Source: Nonomuraea maritima
GTDB taxonomy: Bacteria; Actinomycetota; Actinomycetes; Streptosporangiales; Streptosporangiaceae
Direction: 5' to 3'
DNA: 64,000 nt
Assembly (NCBI RefSeq): GCF_900100395.1
Contig: NZ_FNFB01000002.1
Location: forward strand, 1-64,000
Positions 53,463 to 62,061 of the stretch are shown here, one piece after another. Position numbers and translations under genes: made by a program. The notes below the pieces were generated by a model. The model was not told where the DNA came from, did no database searches, and was given only the letters and a program-made list of their open reading frames with translations. The stretch's first letter is position 1. Each line of letters starts with the position of its first letter.

Positions 53463-54419
53463 GTGCGAGGCAAGAGACGTGCGCCCCGTCCGCCGATCCC
53501 GTGGCGTTCCCCGTGGACGCCCGCCCTGTGCGTGGCGAGCATGGTCGCGCTGGGCGGGCTCGTGGCGACCTCGGCCCTCGTCAAGGACGTCGTCGTGGTC
53601 GCCGACGGCGAGCGGCGGCCGTTCCGCGGCATCGCCGGCACCGTGGGGGAGGTGCTCGACGGCGCCGGCGTGCCGGTGGGCCTCGCCGACGTCGTACGGC
53701 CCGCCACCCACGAGAAGGTCTCCGACGGCGCCACCATCGAGGTGCTCCGAGCCCGTCCCATCACGCTGACCCTGGACGGGCGTACCAGCAGGCACCTCGT
53801 CACCGCCACCAGCGTCGGCGAGGCACTCGCCGAACTGGACGTCACCCCCGCCGGCGGGCGGCTCTCGGCCCCGCCGCACGACGCGGTTCCGCTCGAAGGC
53901 ATGGAGCTGACCGTCGACACGCGGCGCACCGTCCACGTCGTGACGGGCACCAGGCGCGTGTCCGCGCGGACCACGGCGAGGACCGTGCGCGAGGTGCTCA
54001 GGAAGGAGCACATCTCCCTGAGCCGCGGGTCGCAGGTGAACCCGCCGCTCGGCAGCTTCCCCGAGGACGGGACGGTCATCACGGTCACCCCGCCGCGCGA
54101 CGTCCCCATCCCGCCGGAGGTCGCGAACCTCGACTGGGAGGCGCTGGCCGAGTGCGAGTCGGCGGGTGATTCGCTCGCGTACAACCCCGAAGGGCCCTAC
54201 TACGGGCTGTACCAGTTCAGCCTGCCCATGTGGCGGGTGGTGGGCGGGATCGGGCTGCCGAGCACCTGGCCGGCGGACGAGCAGACGTACCGGGCGCAAC
54301 TGCTCTACCAGCACGTCAAGGGCCGCTGGAAGGGCCAGTGGCCGACCTGCGGCCCCCTTTTGTTCGGCATCACCCCCTACCAGCCCACCCCCGCCCCCCG
54401 CCAAGCCCTCCGCCGCTGA
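53463..54419 (+). CDS. Resuscitation-promoting-factor-like lytic transglycosylase, G5 domain absent
   Basis: A 318-residue exported protein starting MRGKRRAPRPPIPWRS with GGAGGT upstream of its GTG. A signal-anchor (about 20-38) is followed by three DUF348 repeats (VVVVADGERRPFRGIAGTVGEVLDGAGV; ITLTLDGRTSRHLVTATSVGEALAEL; VHVVTGTRRVSARTTARTVREVL) and then directly by the Rpf catalytic domain LDWEALAECESAGDSLAYN with the catalytic Glu in CES. RpfB of mycobacteria has a G5 domain at this junction; here it is missing. It cleaves peptidoglycan glycan strands and supports resuscitation from dormancy. Confidence 0.92.
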   Translation: MRGKRRAPRPPIPWRSPWTPALCVASMVALGGLVATSALVKDVVVVADGERRPFRGIAGTVGEVLDGAGVPVGLADVVRPATHEKVSDGATIEVLRARPITLTLDGRTSRHLVTATSVGEALAELDVTPAGGRLSAPPHDAVPLEGMELTVDTRRTVHVVTGTRRVSARTTARTVREVLRKEHISLSRGSQVNPPLGSFPEDGTVITVTPPRDVPIPPEVANLDWEALAECESAGDSLAYNPEGPYYGLYQFSLPMWRVVGGIGLPSTWPADEQTYRAQLLYQHVKGRWKGQWPTCGPLLFGITPYQPTPAPRQALRR

Positions 54420-54469
54420 CCCCCGTTCGCGTGGCTCAGCCCTTCTCGTGCCGTTCCTTGGTCGGGTGG

Positions 54470-55666
54470 TCAGCTGGTTGTGGTGGTGCCGAAGTCGATG
54501 CCCGTCTTCGAGGTGAAGGGGCGGAAAGTCTCGGCGTTGCGGCCTGCTACCGCGACCTGGCCGTACGGTGCGGCGTCCGGGCGACCGATGAAGAGTTTGT
54601 TGCCGCTGAAGGCCAGCGACCAGCCGAACAGCCCGTCGGCGTCCGCCAGGCGCCGGTCCTCGGAGGTGTCCTTCCAGGAGACGATCCGCACCCCGCCGCC
54701 GTAAGGCGCGCCGATCGCGAGCCGGCCGTCCGGCGCGGCGGCCAGCGAGAACCCGAACGCCTGCCCGCCCGCCTGCTCGACGGTCCTGACCGGTTTGCGA
54801 GCGGTGTCCAGCAGCTGCACCGACCCGGCGCCCGGCGAGCCGACCGCGTACCCGTGCCCCTCGGCGTAGGCGACCGCGTACCCGTACCGGTCGCCGGAGG
54901 TGTCCGCGGGGGAGTCCAGCTTGGTCGACGTGATCTCCGGCGCCAGCACGTCGTCGATGAAGACCACGGACCCGGAGTTGATCCGGCCCGCCTCGACCTG
55001 GCGTCCGGCACCGTCGTCGTTCTCGTAGGGGACGCCGACGAGGAGCTCGTTGTCGCGTCCGAAGGCCATCGACCAGCCGAACTGGTCGCCGACCTCGCCG
55101 TTGCCGCGCACGTCTGAGGACTCCTGGCTGATGCGGCGCAGGTCGCCGTCGCCCTTGCGTACGTAGAGCGCGCCCGTGTCGGCGAGTCCGGCCTCGTCCT
55201 CGTACGGCGCCCCGACGGCCACCAGATCGCCGCGGGAGGCCACCGACCAGCCGAAGCCCGCGAACCGCTGCGGCTCGGGCGCGGTCAGGCGCTCAGGAGG
55301 CGCAGTTCCACCGCCGTAGACCACGTACACCGCCCCGGCGTCCTGCTCGCCGTCCACGTCCGTGTACGGGGCGCCGATCACCAGGTCGGCGCAGCCGTCG
55401 CCGTCGACCTGCGCCATGCGTAACGACCAGCCGAAGCCGTCGCCGGGCGCCGCCCCCGGTACGGCGACCGGGACGACCTTGTCGCCGGACAACAGGTGTA
55501 CCGCGCCCTTCGAGCCGTCGGCGAACGGGTCGCCGACGGCCACGTCGTCCACGCCGTCGCCGTCGAAGTCGGAGGTGCCGGCGCAGTTCTGCGCGTGGGC
55601 GGGCATCGCCACCGCCGGTGGGGCCACGGCTAATAAGAGCGCGACGAGAACGGAGCGGGTCGTCAC
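54470..55666 (-). CDS. Secreted FG-GAP (integrin-type) beta-propeller protein
   Basis: A 398-residue exported protein: signal TRSVLVALLLAVAPPAVAMPAHA, then about seven FG-GAP repeats such as DFDGDGVDDVAVGDPFADGSKGAVHLLSG, QVDGDGCADLVIGAPYTD, GFGWSVASRGDLVAVGAPYEDEAG, GRINSGSVVFIDD, each with calcium-binding-loop-like DxDGDG or the GAPY signature. Such propellers bind ligands or cell-surface partners. GTG start overlaps the stop of the kinase gene by 4 bp, so both are made from one transcript. Confidence 0.88.
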   Translation of the reverse strand: MTTRSVLVALLLAVAPPAVAMPAHAQNCAGTSDFDGDGVDDVAVGDPFADGSKGAVHLLSGDKVVPVAVPGAAPGDGFGWSLRMAQVDGDGCADLVIGAPYTDVDGEQDAGAVYVVYGGGTAPPERLTAPEPQRFAGFGWSVASRGDLVAVGAPYEDEAGLADTGALYVRKGDGDLRRISQESSDVRGNGEVGDQFGWSMAFGRDNELLVGVPYENDDGAGRQVEAGRINSGSVVFIDDVLAPEITSTKLDSPADTSGDRYGYAVAYAEGHGYAVGSPGAGSVQLLDTARKPVRTVEQAGGQAFGFSLAAAPDGRLAIGAPYGGGVRIVSWKDTSEDRRLADADGLFGWSLAFSGNKLFIGRPDAAPYGQVAVAGRNAETFRPFTSKTGIDFGTTTTS

Positions 55667-57879
55667 AGCTTCACCTCGATCTGCTGGCCGTTCTCGAGCA
55701 TGCTCGCCGTCATGCTGACGGGCTTGCGGTACAGCGGCAGGTCGAACACGAACACGCTGTCCACCCTGCCGCCGGGCTGGATCGCCGGAGGCAGGACGAC
55801 GGGCTCCGCGTCGTGCTCGGCACCCCGGTCGTCGAGCATGGAGACCGTGGGCTGGGTCAGCGTGCGGGACTCGCCGCCCGGGTTGACCATCGACCACGGG
55901 ATCACGCAGAGCTGCCCCTTGGTGGTCGACGTGCCCTCGTACTGCCGCAGACCGCACTGCGGCGCGGCAGTGATGATCGCGACGGGGTCGTCGAACTCGC
56001 CGCCCAGCGCGAACCTGCGGCCCACGTCGGTGGCCGCCGTACCGGTGCCGGCCTGCGAGGCGGCGGGCGTCGTGGTGTCGCCCCCGGAGTTGGCGATCAG
56101 CACCGCGCCCGCCACGACGACGGCCAGCACGGCTGCCGCGGCGGCCATGAGCCACCGCGTCCCTGACGTACGCGTACGGGGGAGCGCTTCCGGCTCGTCA
56201 CCCGCGACAGGAGATACCGCCTGCTGCGGAGCCGCTCCCGCCGTCCCTCCGTCCGTCCTTGCCGCACCCGCCTGCGCGGACGCCCCTTCCGCGAAGCCCT
56301 GCACCGGCCCGCCTTGCGCGGGACCAGTCTGCGCCGAGCCGGCCCGCATGGGTCCGGTCTGCGGGCTGCCTTGCGGGGCGGCCGGTCCAGGCCTGGAGGG
56401 TCCCGTTCGCGCGGGTCCGGTCTGCGGGCCGCCTGGTTGGGCGACAGGTCCCGTTTGCGCGCGGCCGGGCTGGGAGGGGCGGGGGCGTACCGGGCTCGTC
56501 TGCGAGAGCTCCTGCCGGCCCGGATCCGTCTGTGAGGCACCGAGCGGCGTCGGACCGGTCTGCGGCAGACCCCGCACGACCTGGCCCGTCTGTGGGGAGC
56601 CAGGTGGAACGGTGGCTCCCGGGCCGGGGGACGGCTGGGGCTGGGGTGCGTCGTCGCGGGGCTGCTCCTGGTCGGCCTTGCGGCCCTTCTTGCCGCCCGA
56701 ACGGAACAGGCGACGGCCGCGCCCGTCCTCACGCCGATCGCGTGCGGACGCGTCCCCCTGCGGAACCTCCCAGCGCGCCAGTTCCTCCCTGGCCGCCGCC
56801 TCCTCCAGCCGCGCCCGATCCTCGAGCGAGATCGGCTCCCCGGGCGTACCACCGAACTGGGCCCCGAACGCGGCAGGCGGCCGGCTCTGGCCCTTCCCGG
56901 TCGCGTCACTCGGGGGAGGCGTCGAGAACGTGGCCGTGATGTCGGGTTCGTCCACCACGTTGCGCGGCGGCTGCCAGCCGCTCAGCATCTCGGTCGCCAC
57001 CAGGGTGGGCGGATCGTCGGCCCGCACCGGGGCGCTCCCGCCGACCAGGGCGATGAGCAGGTCCTGCGCGGTGGGGCGCTCGGCGACGTTCTGTGAGGTG
57101 GCCCGGCGTACGAGCTCGTCGAGCGGCGCGGGCAGCGTCCCGAGGTCCGGCGGGTCGTTGAGCACGCGGGTGGCCAGCGTGATGGCGTCGCCCCGCCCGT
57201 ACGGGTGCCGCCCGTTGCCCGCGTACGCCACGAGGCAGCCCCAGGAGAAGATGTCCACCGCCGGGCTGATGGCCTCGCCGCGTACCTGTTCGGGAGCCCA
57301 CCAACCGGGGCTGCCGATCAGCTCCCCGGACATCGTGAACCCGGTCTCCTGGTCGAGCGCCCTGGAGATGCCGAAGTCGATCACCCGCGGCCCCGACAGG
57401 GACAGGATCACGTTCGCCGGCTTCAGGTCGCGGTGGACGAGCCCAGCCACGTGGATGGCCGCCAGTGCCGCCGCGACGCCGAGCGCCACGCCGTGCAGCG
57501 CGCCCTGGTCGAGCGCGCCGTATCGGTTGATCTGGTCCGACAGCGGCGTGCCCGCGATGTACTCCGTCACCATGAACGGCCGGCCGTCGCCGGTGTTGCC
57601 GTTGTCCAGCACCTGAGCCGTGCAGAACGATGCCACACGGCGCGCGTTCTCGACCTCCGCGTGGAACCTGGCGGCGAAGCCCTCCTGGTTGGCGAACTCC
57701 GCCTTCACCACCTTGAGCGCGACGAAACGCTTCGACGGGGCCCGCGCCAGGAACACCGTGCCCATACCGCCTTCGCCGAGTCTCCCCAGCAGCCGGTACG
57801 GCCCGATCTCCCGCAGGTCCGTCGGGCGGAGCGGCGCGGCGCCCGTTGGCTCCATGAGGGACGACCCTTCCTGTTCCAC
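55663..57879 (-). CDS. Transmembrane Ser/Thr protein kinase with QTGP-repeat linker
   Basis: A 738-residue kinase. Kinase domain about 25-280: GEGGMGTVFLA, FVALKVVK, LVHRDLKPANVIL, VIDFGISRAL and SPGWWAPEQVR. A long linker (about 300-570) contains about nine Q-T-G-P-type copies such as SPQTGQVVRGLPQTGPTPLG. A helix (about 578-600, WLMAAAAAVLAVVVAGAVLI) and an outer domain of about 140 residues with two Cys follow. No PASTA repeats. GTG at 57879 after GGGAGAGGA. In operon with the FG-GAP protein, so the pair may form a surface sensor. Confidence 0.92.
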   Translation of the reverse strand: MEQEGSSLMEPTGAAPLRPTDLREIGPYRLLGRLGEGGMGTVFLARAPSKRFVALKVVKAEFANQEGFAARFHAEVENARRVASFCTAQVLDNGNTGDGRPFMVTEYIAGTPLSDQINRYGALDQGALHGVALGVAAALAAIHVAGLVHRDLKPANVILSLSGPRVIDFGISRALDQETGFTMSGELIGSPGWWAPEQVRGEAISPAVDIFSWGCLVAYAGNGRHPYGRGDAITLATRVLNDPPDLGTLPAPLDELVRRATSQNVAERPTAQDLLIALVGGSAPVRADDPPTLVATEMLSGWQPPRNVVDEPDITATFSTPPPSDATGKGQSRPPAAFGAQFGGTPGEPISLEDRARLEEAAAREELARWEVPQGDASARDRREDGRGRRLFRSGGKKGRKADQEQPRDDAPQPQPSPGPGATVPPGSPQTGQVVRGLPQTGPTPLGASQTDPGRQELSQTSPVRPRPSQPGRAQTGPVAQPGGPQTGPARTGPSRPGPAAPQGSPQTGPMRAGSAQTGPAQGGPVQGFAEGASAQAGAARTDGGTAGAAPQQAVSPVAGDEPEALPRTRTSGTRWLMAAAAAVLAVVVAGAVLIANSGGDTTTPAASQAGTGTAATDVGRRFALGGEFDDPVAIITAAPQCGLRQYEGTSTTKGQLCVIPWSMVNPGGESRTLTQPTVSMLDDRGAEHDAEPVVLPPAIQPGGRVDSVFVFDLPLYRKPVSMTASMLENGQQIEVKL

Positions 57880-57943
57880 GACATCCTCTCCCTAGGTCTC
57901 CCCAACCGCCATCGCACGTTCCCCGATGCGGGAGACTGGTTGG

Positions 57944-58786
57944 ATGATGAGGCTACTCGGCCCTGCGGAAATACGTATTTTGGCGAACAAGCTCGAACTT
58001 CGTCCGACAAAAAGGCTCGGACAGAACTTCGTCATCGACGCAGGTACCGTCCGGCGCATCGTCCGCGTGGCCGATCTGTCACCCGATGACGTGGTGATCG
58101 AGGTGGGTCCTGGCCTCGGCTCGCTCACCCTGGCGCTGCTGCCGTCCGCCGCCGCCGTCGTCGCCGTCGAGATCGACCAGGTGCTGGCCGAGCAGCTGCC
58201 CCTCACCGCGGCGGAGCACGGCGTCGGCGACACCCTGACGGTCATCAACGCCGACGCCATGAGGATCACGCCACCTGACCTGCTCGGACACGCTCCCACC
58301 GCCCTGGTGGCCAACCTCCCGTACAACGTGGCCGTCCCTGTGGTGCTCCACCTGCTCGAGGCGCTGCCGTCGCTGCGCAAGGGGCTGGTGATGGTGCAGG
58401 CCGAGGTGGCCGACCGCCTCGCCGCCGGTCCAGGTTCCAAGGTGTACGGCGTGCCGTCGGTCAAGGCCGCCTGGTACGCCGACGTGCGCCGGGCGGGTCC
58501 GGTGGGCCGTACGGTGTTCTGGCCCGTGCCCAACGTCGACTCCGGGCTCGTCTCCCTGGTCCGGCGCGACCCGCCGGCCACGACGGCCACGCGCGAGGAG
58601 GTCTTCGCGGTCGTGGACGCGGCCTTCGCCCAACGCCGCAAGACGCTGCGCGCCGCCCTGGCCTCGTGGGCCGGAAGCGCGGCCAACGCGGAGACGGCCT
58701 TGAGAGCGGCCGGCGTGGACCCGTCCGCCCGAGGCGAACAACTGGACATCCACGCTTTCGCCCGCATAGCCGAATCCCACCCCTGA
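57944..58786 (+). CDS. rsmA: 16S rRNA adenine dimethyltransferase RsmA (KsgA)
   Basis: A 280-residue SAM-dependent enzyme dimethylating A1518 and A1519 of 16S rRNA. Motifs: [32 protein letters not shown] (SAM), [15 protein letters not shown], and catalytic [11 protein letters not shown]. Ends with the helical KsgA domain ([15 protein letters not shown]). ATG at 57944 (also 57947) fits GGGAG upstream; 57926 is an alternative. Loss causes kasugamycin resistance in other bacteria. Confidence 0.96.
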   Translation: MMRLLGPAEIRILANKLELRPTKRLGQNFVIDAGTVRRIVRVADLSPDDVVIEVGPGLGSLTLALLPSAAAVVAVEIDQVLAEQLPLTAAEHGVGDTLTVINADAMRITPPDLLGHAPTALVANLPYNVAVPVVLHLLEALPSLRKGLVMVQAEVADRLAAGPGSKVYGVPSVKAAWYADVRRAGPVGRTVFWPVPNVDSGLVSLVRRDPPATTATREEVFAVVDAAFAQRRKTLRAALASWAGSAANAETALRAAGVDPSARGEQLDIHAFARIAESHP

Positions 58787-58796
58787 CCTGCCCTTG

Positions 58797-58860
58797 GAGT
58801 GAGCTCACCCTTGAGTGAGTTCACCCCTGAGTGGGCTGACCCCTGAGCGGGCCCGCTCAC
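58797..58860. repeat. Four tandem 16-bp repeats, GAGTGAGCTCACCCTT type
   Basis: Copies at 58797, 58813, 58829 and 58845: GAGTGAGCTCACCCTT, GAGTGAGTTCACCCCT, GAGTGGGCTGACCCCT, GAGCGGGCCCGCTCAC. They start 11 bp after rsmA and diverge progressively towards the next repeat block; the first and last have inner palindromes (GTGAGCTCAC; GAGCGGGCCCGCTC). Confidence 0.85.
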
Positions 58861-59051
58861 GACCGGACCCCGCCCCTCACCTGACCCCGCTTCTGAGTGG
58901 GCCCGCTCACGACCGGACCCCCGCCCCTCACCTGACCCCGCTTCTGCGGGGGTCCGCTCACGACCGGACCCCGCCCCTCACCTGACCCCGCTTCTGAGTG
59001 GGCCCGCTCACGACCGGACCCCCGCCCCTCACCTGACCCCGCTTCTGAATG
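58851..59051. repeat. Four tandem copies of a 50-51-bp repeat
   Basis: Units begin with GCCCGCTCACGACCGGACCC at 58851, 58901, 58952 (first base varied) and 59002, then CGCCCCTCACCTGACCCCGC and TTCTGAGTGG. Copies are almost identical; copies differ in one C of a run and in the last 8 bases. No reading frame that looks like a gene runs through it. The rest of the 582-bp gap to 59368 has no gene. Confidence 0.88.
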
Positions 59052-59245
59052 GGCCGGTCGGTGACCGCTCCTGACCGGCCACGCCACCGACTGGCCCCCA
59101 CCACACAGTTCGGCGGGGTTCGTGCGTTGCGGGGGCACGCCTGTGCGACGGCTTGAGCGTGCCGACATCCCGGGCGGCGGTGTCGAGCTCGCATCAGGCA
59201 GGGCGGAGACGCATTGACACGTCCCGGCACGACGGACCAGGACGG

Positions 59246-59285
59246 TTGTCCACAGCCCTGACCAGCCTCATCCACTTCATCCACA
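59246..59285 (+). other. Possible DnaA-box cluster
   Basis: TTGTCCACA (59246-59254), identical to the preferred Streptomyces DnaA box, is followed by TCATCCACT (59268-59276) and TCATCCACA (59277-59285). Three boxes in 40 bp stand between the repeats and the NlpC/P60 gene. No AT-rich unwinding element or dnaA/dnaN is near, so an origin is unlikely; a DnaA-binding or titration site is possible. Confidence 0.4.
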
Positions 59286-59368
59286 GAACCGCATTCGGCT
59301 CCTAGTCGGGTTGCCGCGTCGGCCGATCCTGGGCCTCCCGAACCCAAGCAAGCTCAGGGAGACAGATC

Positions 59369-60670
59369 ATGACGACTGACGCCTGGCCCACGTGGCTCAA
59401 GTGCCTCATCGCCGGCAGCGCCGGATTCTGCACAGGTTTCCTGGCAGTCGTGGCCACATCCTCCGCCTCGGCCCATCACATGTCAGAAGCCGCCCGCGTC
59501 CACCGGAAACCGGCCGCCACGACGACGCCTGCCCCCGAGAAACAGGCGACCGCCGCAGGGACGGACGGCCCACCGTCAACCCCGATCGCCTGGCAACCCC
59601 GCCCACCCCAAGCCCAGCAACCCCACGGTGAGCCCCCCACGGCCGGCCCGCTCCGAAGAGAGCACCTAGCAGGCACCCTGGTCATGGCGGAGAACGCTCT
59701 CGCCGAGACCCGCATCCCCCAACCTCCCGGCACGCACATCCCACTCGCCGGCCGGCCGTACGAACGACAACCCACCCCCTCCGAGCAGACGCAAGACGCC
59801 GCAACCCCTCCCGACCAGGGAAAGCACCCCGCCGAAACCCTCCTGAACGAGGCGACACGCACCGCCGGGACGGCGCTCGACGAGAGCGGGCGCGCTGTCG
59901 GGACGGTGCTCAGCGAGGGCAAGCGTGCCGCCGGCACTGCGCTCGACGAAGGCGGGCGCACCGGCGGGACAACCCTCGACGAGGGGCGACGCACCGCCAG
60001 AAGGGCCCTCGATGAGGGGCGACGCGCTGCCGGAAAGGCCCTCGACGAGAGCGGGCGCGCTGCTGGGAGGGTGCTTGATGAGAGCGGGCGCGCCGCCGGG
60101 ACTGCGCTGGACGAAGGCAGACGTGTCGCCGGGTCGGTGCTCGACGACGGCAGACGTGTCGCCGGGTCGGTGCTGGAGCAGGGCCGACGCGAGGTCGACG
60201 GCCGACCCCGCCGAAAGAGCCCCGGCACGGTGCGACCCCGCGAACGGGGCACCAGCCGCACCAAGGGAAAGATCGCCGTCGCGGCCGCCCTCCGCCACCT
60301 GGGCGTCGCGTTCTCGTGGGGCGGCGGATCCGCAACAGGCCCCACGCTCGGCATCGGCAGAGGAGCCACCACACGGGGTTTCGACTGCAGCGGTCTCACC
60401 CTCCACGCCTGGTCCAGGGCGGGGGTGAAGCTGGGCCACTACACGGGCACCCAGTTCCGCCAGGGCCGCAGAGTGCCCCTCGCCGACCGCCGTCCTGGCG
60501 ACCTCCTGTTCTTCGGCGGCGGCACCGGCGACCCGACCCACGTCGGCCTGTTCGTACGGGGAAACCTCATGGTCCATGCCCCGAAGACAGGCGACGTGGT
60601 GCGCAAGGCCGACTTCCTCGAACCCGGCTACTTCCGCTCATCGTTCCGCGGCGTCGTACGCCCGGCCTGA
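59369..60670 (+). CDS. NlpC/P60 cell-wall hydrolase with ten 11-residue repeats
   Basis: A 433-residue protein. N-terminal membrane/export segment (LIAGSAGFCTGFLAVVATSSASA), Pro/Thr-rich linker to about 155, then ten perfect 11-residue repeats at 166-275 of the type AGTALDEGRRT, and an NlpC/P60 endopeptidase domain at about 300-433: catalytic Cys in TRGFDCSGLTLHAW, His in DPTHVGLFV, third residue His in LMVHAPK, and RRPGDLLFF. The enzyme should cut peptide stems of peptidoglycan. The repeat is like the hendecads of LEA-type helices. Inserted between rsmA and ispE. Confidence 0.9.
   Translation: MTTDAWPTWLKCLIAGSAGFCTGFLAVVATSSASAHHMSEAARVHRKPAATTTPAPEKQATAAGTDGPPSTPIAWQPRPPQAQQPHGEPPTAGPLRREHLAGTLVMAENALAETRIPQPPGTHIPLAGRPYERQPTPSEQTQDAATPPDQGKHPAETLLNEATRTAGTALDESGRAVGTVLSEGKRAAGTALDEGGRTGGTTLDEGRRTARRALDEGRRAAGKALDESGRAAGRVLDESGRAAGTALDEGRRVAGSVLDDGRRVAGSVLEQGRREVDGRPRRKSPGTVRPRERGTSRTKGKIAVAAALRHLGVAFSWGGGSATGPTLGIGRGATTRGFDCSGLTLHAWSRAGVKLGHYTGTQFRQGRRVPLADRRPGDLLFFGGGTGDPTHVGLFVRGNLMVHAPKTGDVVRKADFLEPGYFRSSFRGVVRPA
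59864..60193 (+). repeat. Ten tandem 33-bp units coding the hendecad repeat
   Basis: Inside the gene at 59369, 330 bp consist of ten in-frame 33-bp units. Each gives an 11-mer such as AGTALDESGRA, AGKALDESGRA or AGSVLDDGRRV. Synonymous changes differ between units, so the repeat is old, but several units (60091-60160) are near-identical, indicating recent copying. Confidence 0.9.
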
Positions 60671-61043
60671 CCACCAGCGATCGCCGCGGGGCCGGGCACA
60701 CCGTGAACGGCGTCCATGGACGCGTTCGACCGCCGCAGAAAGCCGTCACGGAGGGGCGGGCGTCGCACGTCGGGCAGGCGTCCCAGACCCAGGGATCAAC
60801 GTGGTCCCGAAGCGACGACCCGCCTGGCGCAGCGATTGAGCGCACGGCCTCCGAGCGGTGGCCGCGCCCGGCTTCACTTATCGTGACGAAAGGGAAACCA
60901 GGCAGGGTGCGTCGACTTGACTCCGTGCTTCGGGAGGGCCACAGTCGTGCGGGTCATATTCCGAGAACCGCATGTCAGGGCGGCGTGCCCCGCTAACATC
61001 GAGTGTCCTTGGCCCGGCGAGTGATGAGAGTGACAGAAGTTCG
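60671..61043. other. Intergenic region before ispE
   Basis: A 373-bp gap. No ORF looks real. Only generic promoter-like signals can be suggested: TTGACT at 60916-60921 (in CGACTTGACTCC). No hairpin terminator is clear after the NlpC/P60 stop. Confidence 0.4.
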
Positions 61044-61946
61044 ATGAGTTCGGTGACCGTACGTGTGCCCGCGAAGGTCAACGTGCAGCTTTCTGTCGGC
61101 CCGCTCCGGGAAGACGGTTACCACGACCTGGTCAATGTCTTCCACGCCGTGTCGATCTTCGACGAGGTGGTGGCGAAGGAGTCCGAGTCGATCACCGTCC
61201 AGGTGACCGGCGACTGGTCCGACCAGGTGCCTACCGACGGCAGCAACCTCGCGATCCGGGCCGCTCAGGCGCTCGCCAAGCACGCGGGCCGCACCTACGG
61301 CGCCGACCTGGTCATCAAGAAGGCCATCCCGGTGGCGGGCGGCATGGCAGGCGGCAGCGCCGACGCCGCCGGCGCTCTCGTGGCCTGCAACGAGCTGTGG
61401 GGTCTCGGGCTGCCGCTCGAAGACCTCATGGAGATAGCGGGCGACCTCGGCAGCGACGTCCCGTTCTCCCTGATGGGCGGTACGGCGGTCGGCACCGGAC
61501 GCGGCGAGCAGCTGTGCGAGCTGCCCACCGGCGGCACCTTCCACTGGGTGTTCGCGCCGGCCGACGGCGGGCTTTCCACGGCGAATGTCTACGCCGAGTG
61601 TGACCGCCTGAGGGAAGAGTCCGGCGTCGAGGTGTCCTGGCCGAAGCTGAACGACTCGCTGATGGAGGCACTGGGCACCGGAGACGTGTACGCGCTCGGG
61701 TCCCACCTGAGCAACGACCTGCAGGTGGCCGCGCTCAACCTCCGTCCCGACCTGGCCGCCACCCTCGACGCGGGCCGTCAGCACGGCGCCTTGGGAGCGA
61801 TCGTCTCCGGCTCGGGCCCGACCTGCGCCTTCCTCGCCATCGACGCCACCCACGCCCGCGACCTGGCCGGCAGCCTGACCGCCACGGGCGCCGCCCGCAC
61901 AGCAGTAGCCGCCCACGGCCCCGTTCAGGGCGCCATCCTCGTCTGA
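61044..61946 (+). CDS. ispE: 4-diphosphocytidyl-2-C-methyl-D-erythritol kinase
   Basis: A 300-residue GHMP kinase phosphorylating CDP-ME in the MEP isoprenoid pathway. Motifs: VRVPAKVNVQLSVGPLREDGYHDLVNVFHAVS (substrate binding with Lys and YH), PVAGGMAGGSADAAGALVACNELW (ATP loop), DLGSDVPFSLMGGTAVGTGRGE and GAIVSGSGPTCAFLA. ATG at 61044 directly before the conserved VTVRVPAKVN. Follows rsmA in the common actinobacterial order, here separated by the NlpC/P60 gene. Confidence 0.95.
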   Translation: MSSVTVRVPAKVNVQLSVGPLREDGYHDLVNVFHAVSIFDEVVAKESESITVQVTGDWSDQVPTDGSNLAIRAAQALAKHAGRTYGADLVIKKAIPVAGGMAGGSADAAGALVACNELWGLGLPLEDLMEIAGDLGSDVPFSLMGGTAVGTGRGEQLCELPTGGTFHWVFAPADGGLSTANVYAECDRLREESGVEVSWPKLNDSLMEALGTGDVYALGSHLSNDLQVAALNLRPDLAATLDAGRQHGALGAIVSGSGPTCAFLAIDATHARDLAGSLTATGAARTAVAAHGPVQGAILV

Positions 61947-62061
61947 CAGGCCACCCACCGGCGCCGACCCAGCCCGCCGCTACCCGTTTCGCGGTCACCT
62001 GCGGCTGCCGGGCGGGGATCGGTTGGCGGGTGGGAGGTGGGTGCGGAGCCGATACCCTGGG

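Noticed and set aside
58851-59051. CRISPR-like look of the 50-bp repeats
   Set aside because: The units follow each other without unique spacers and no cas gene is near.
59246-59285. Replication origin
   Set aside because: Only three boxes, no AT-rich element, and dnaA, dnaN and rpmH are not nearby.
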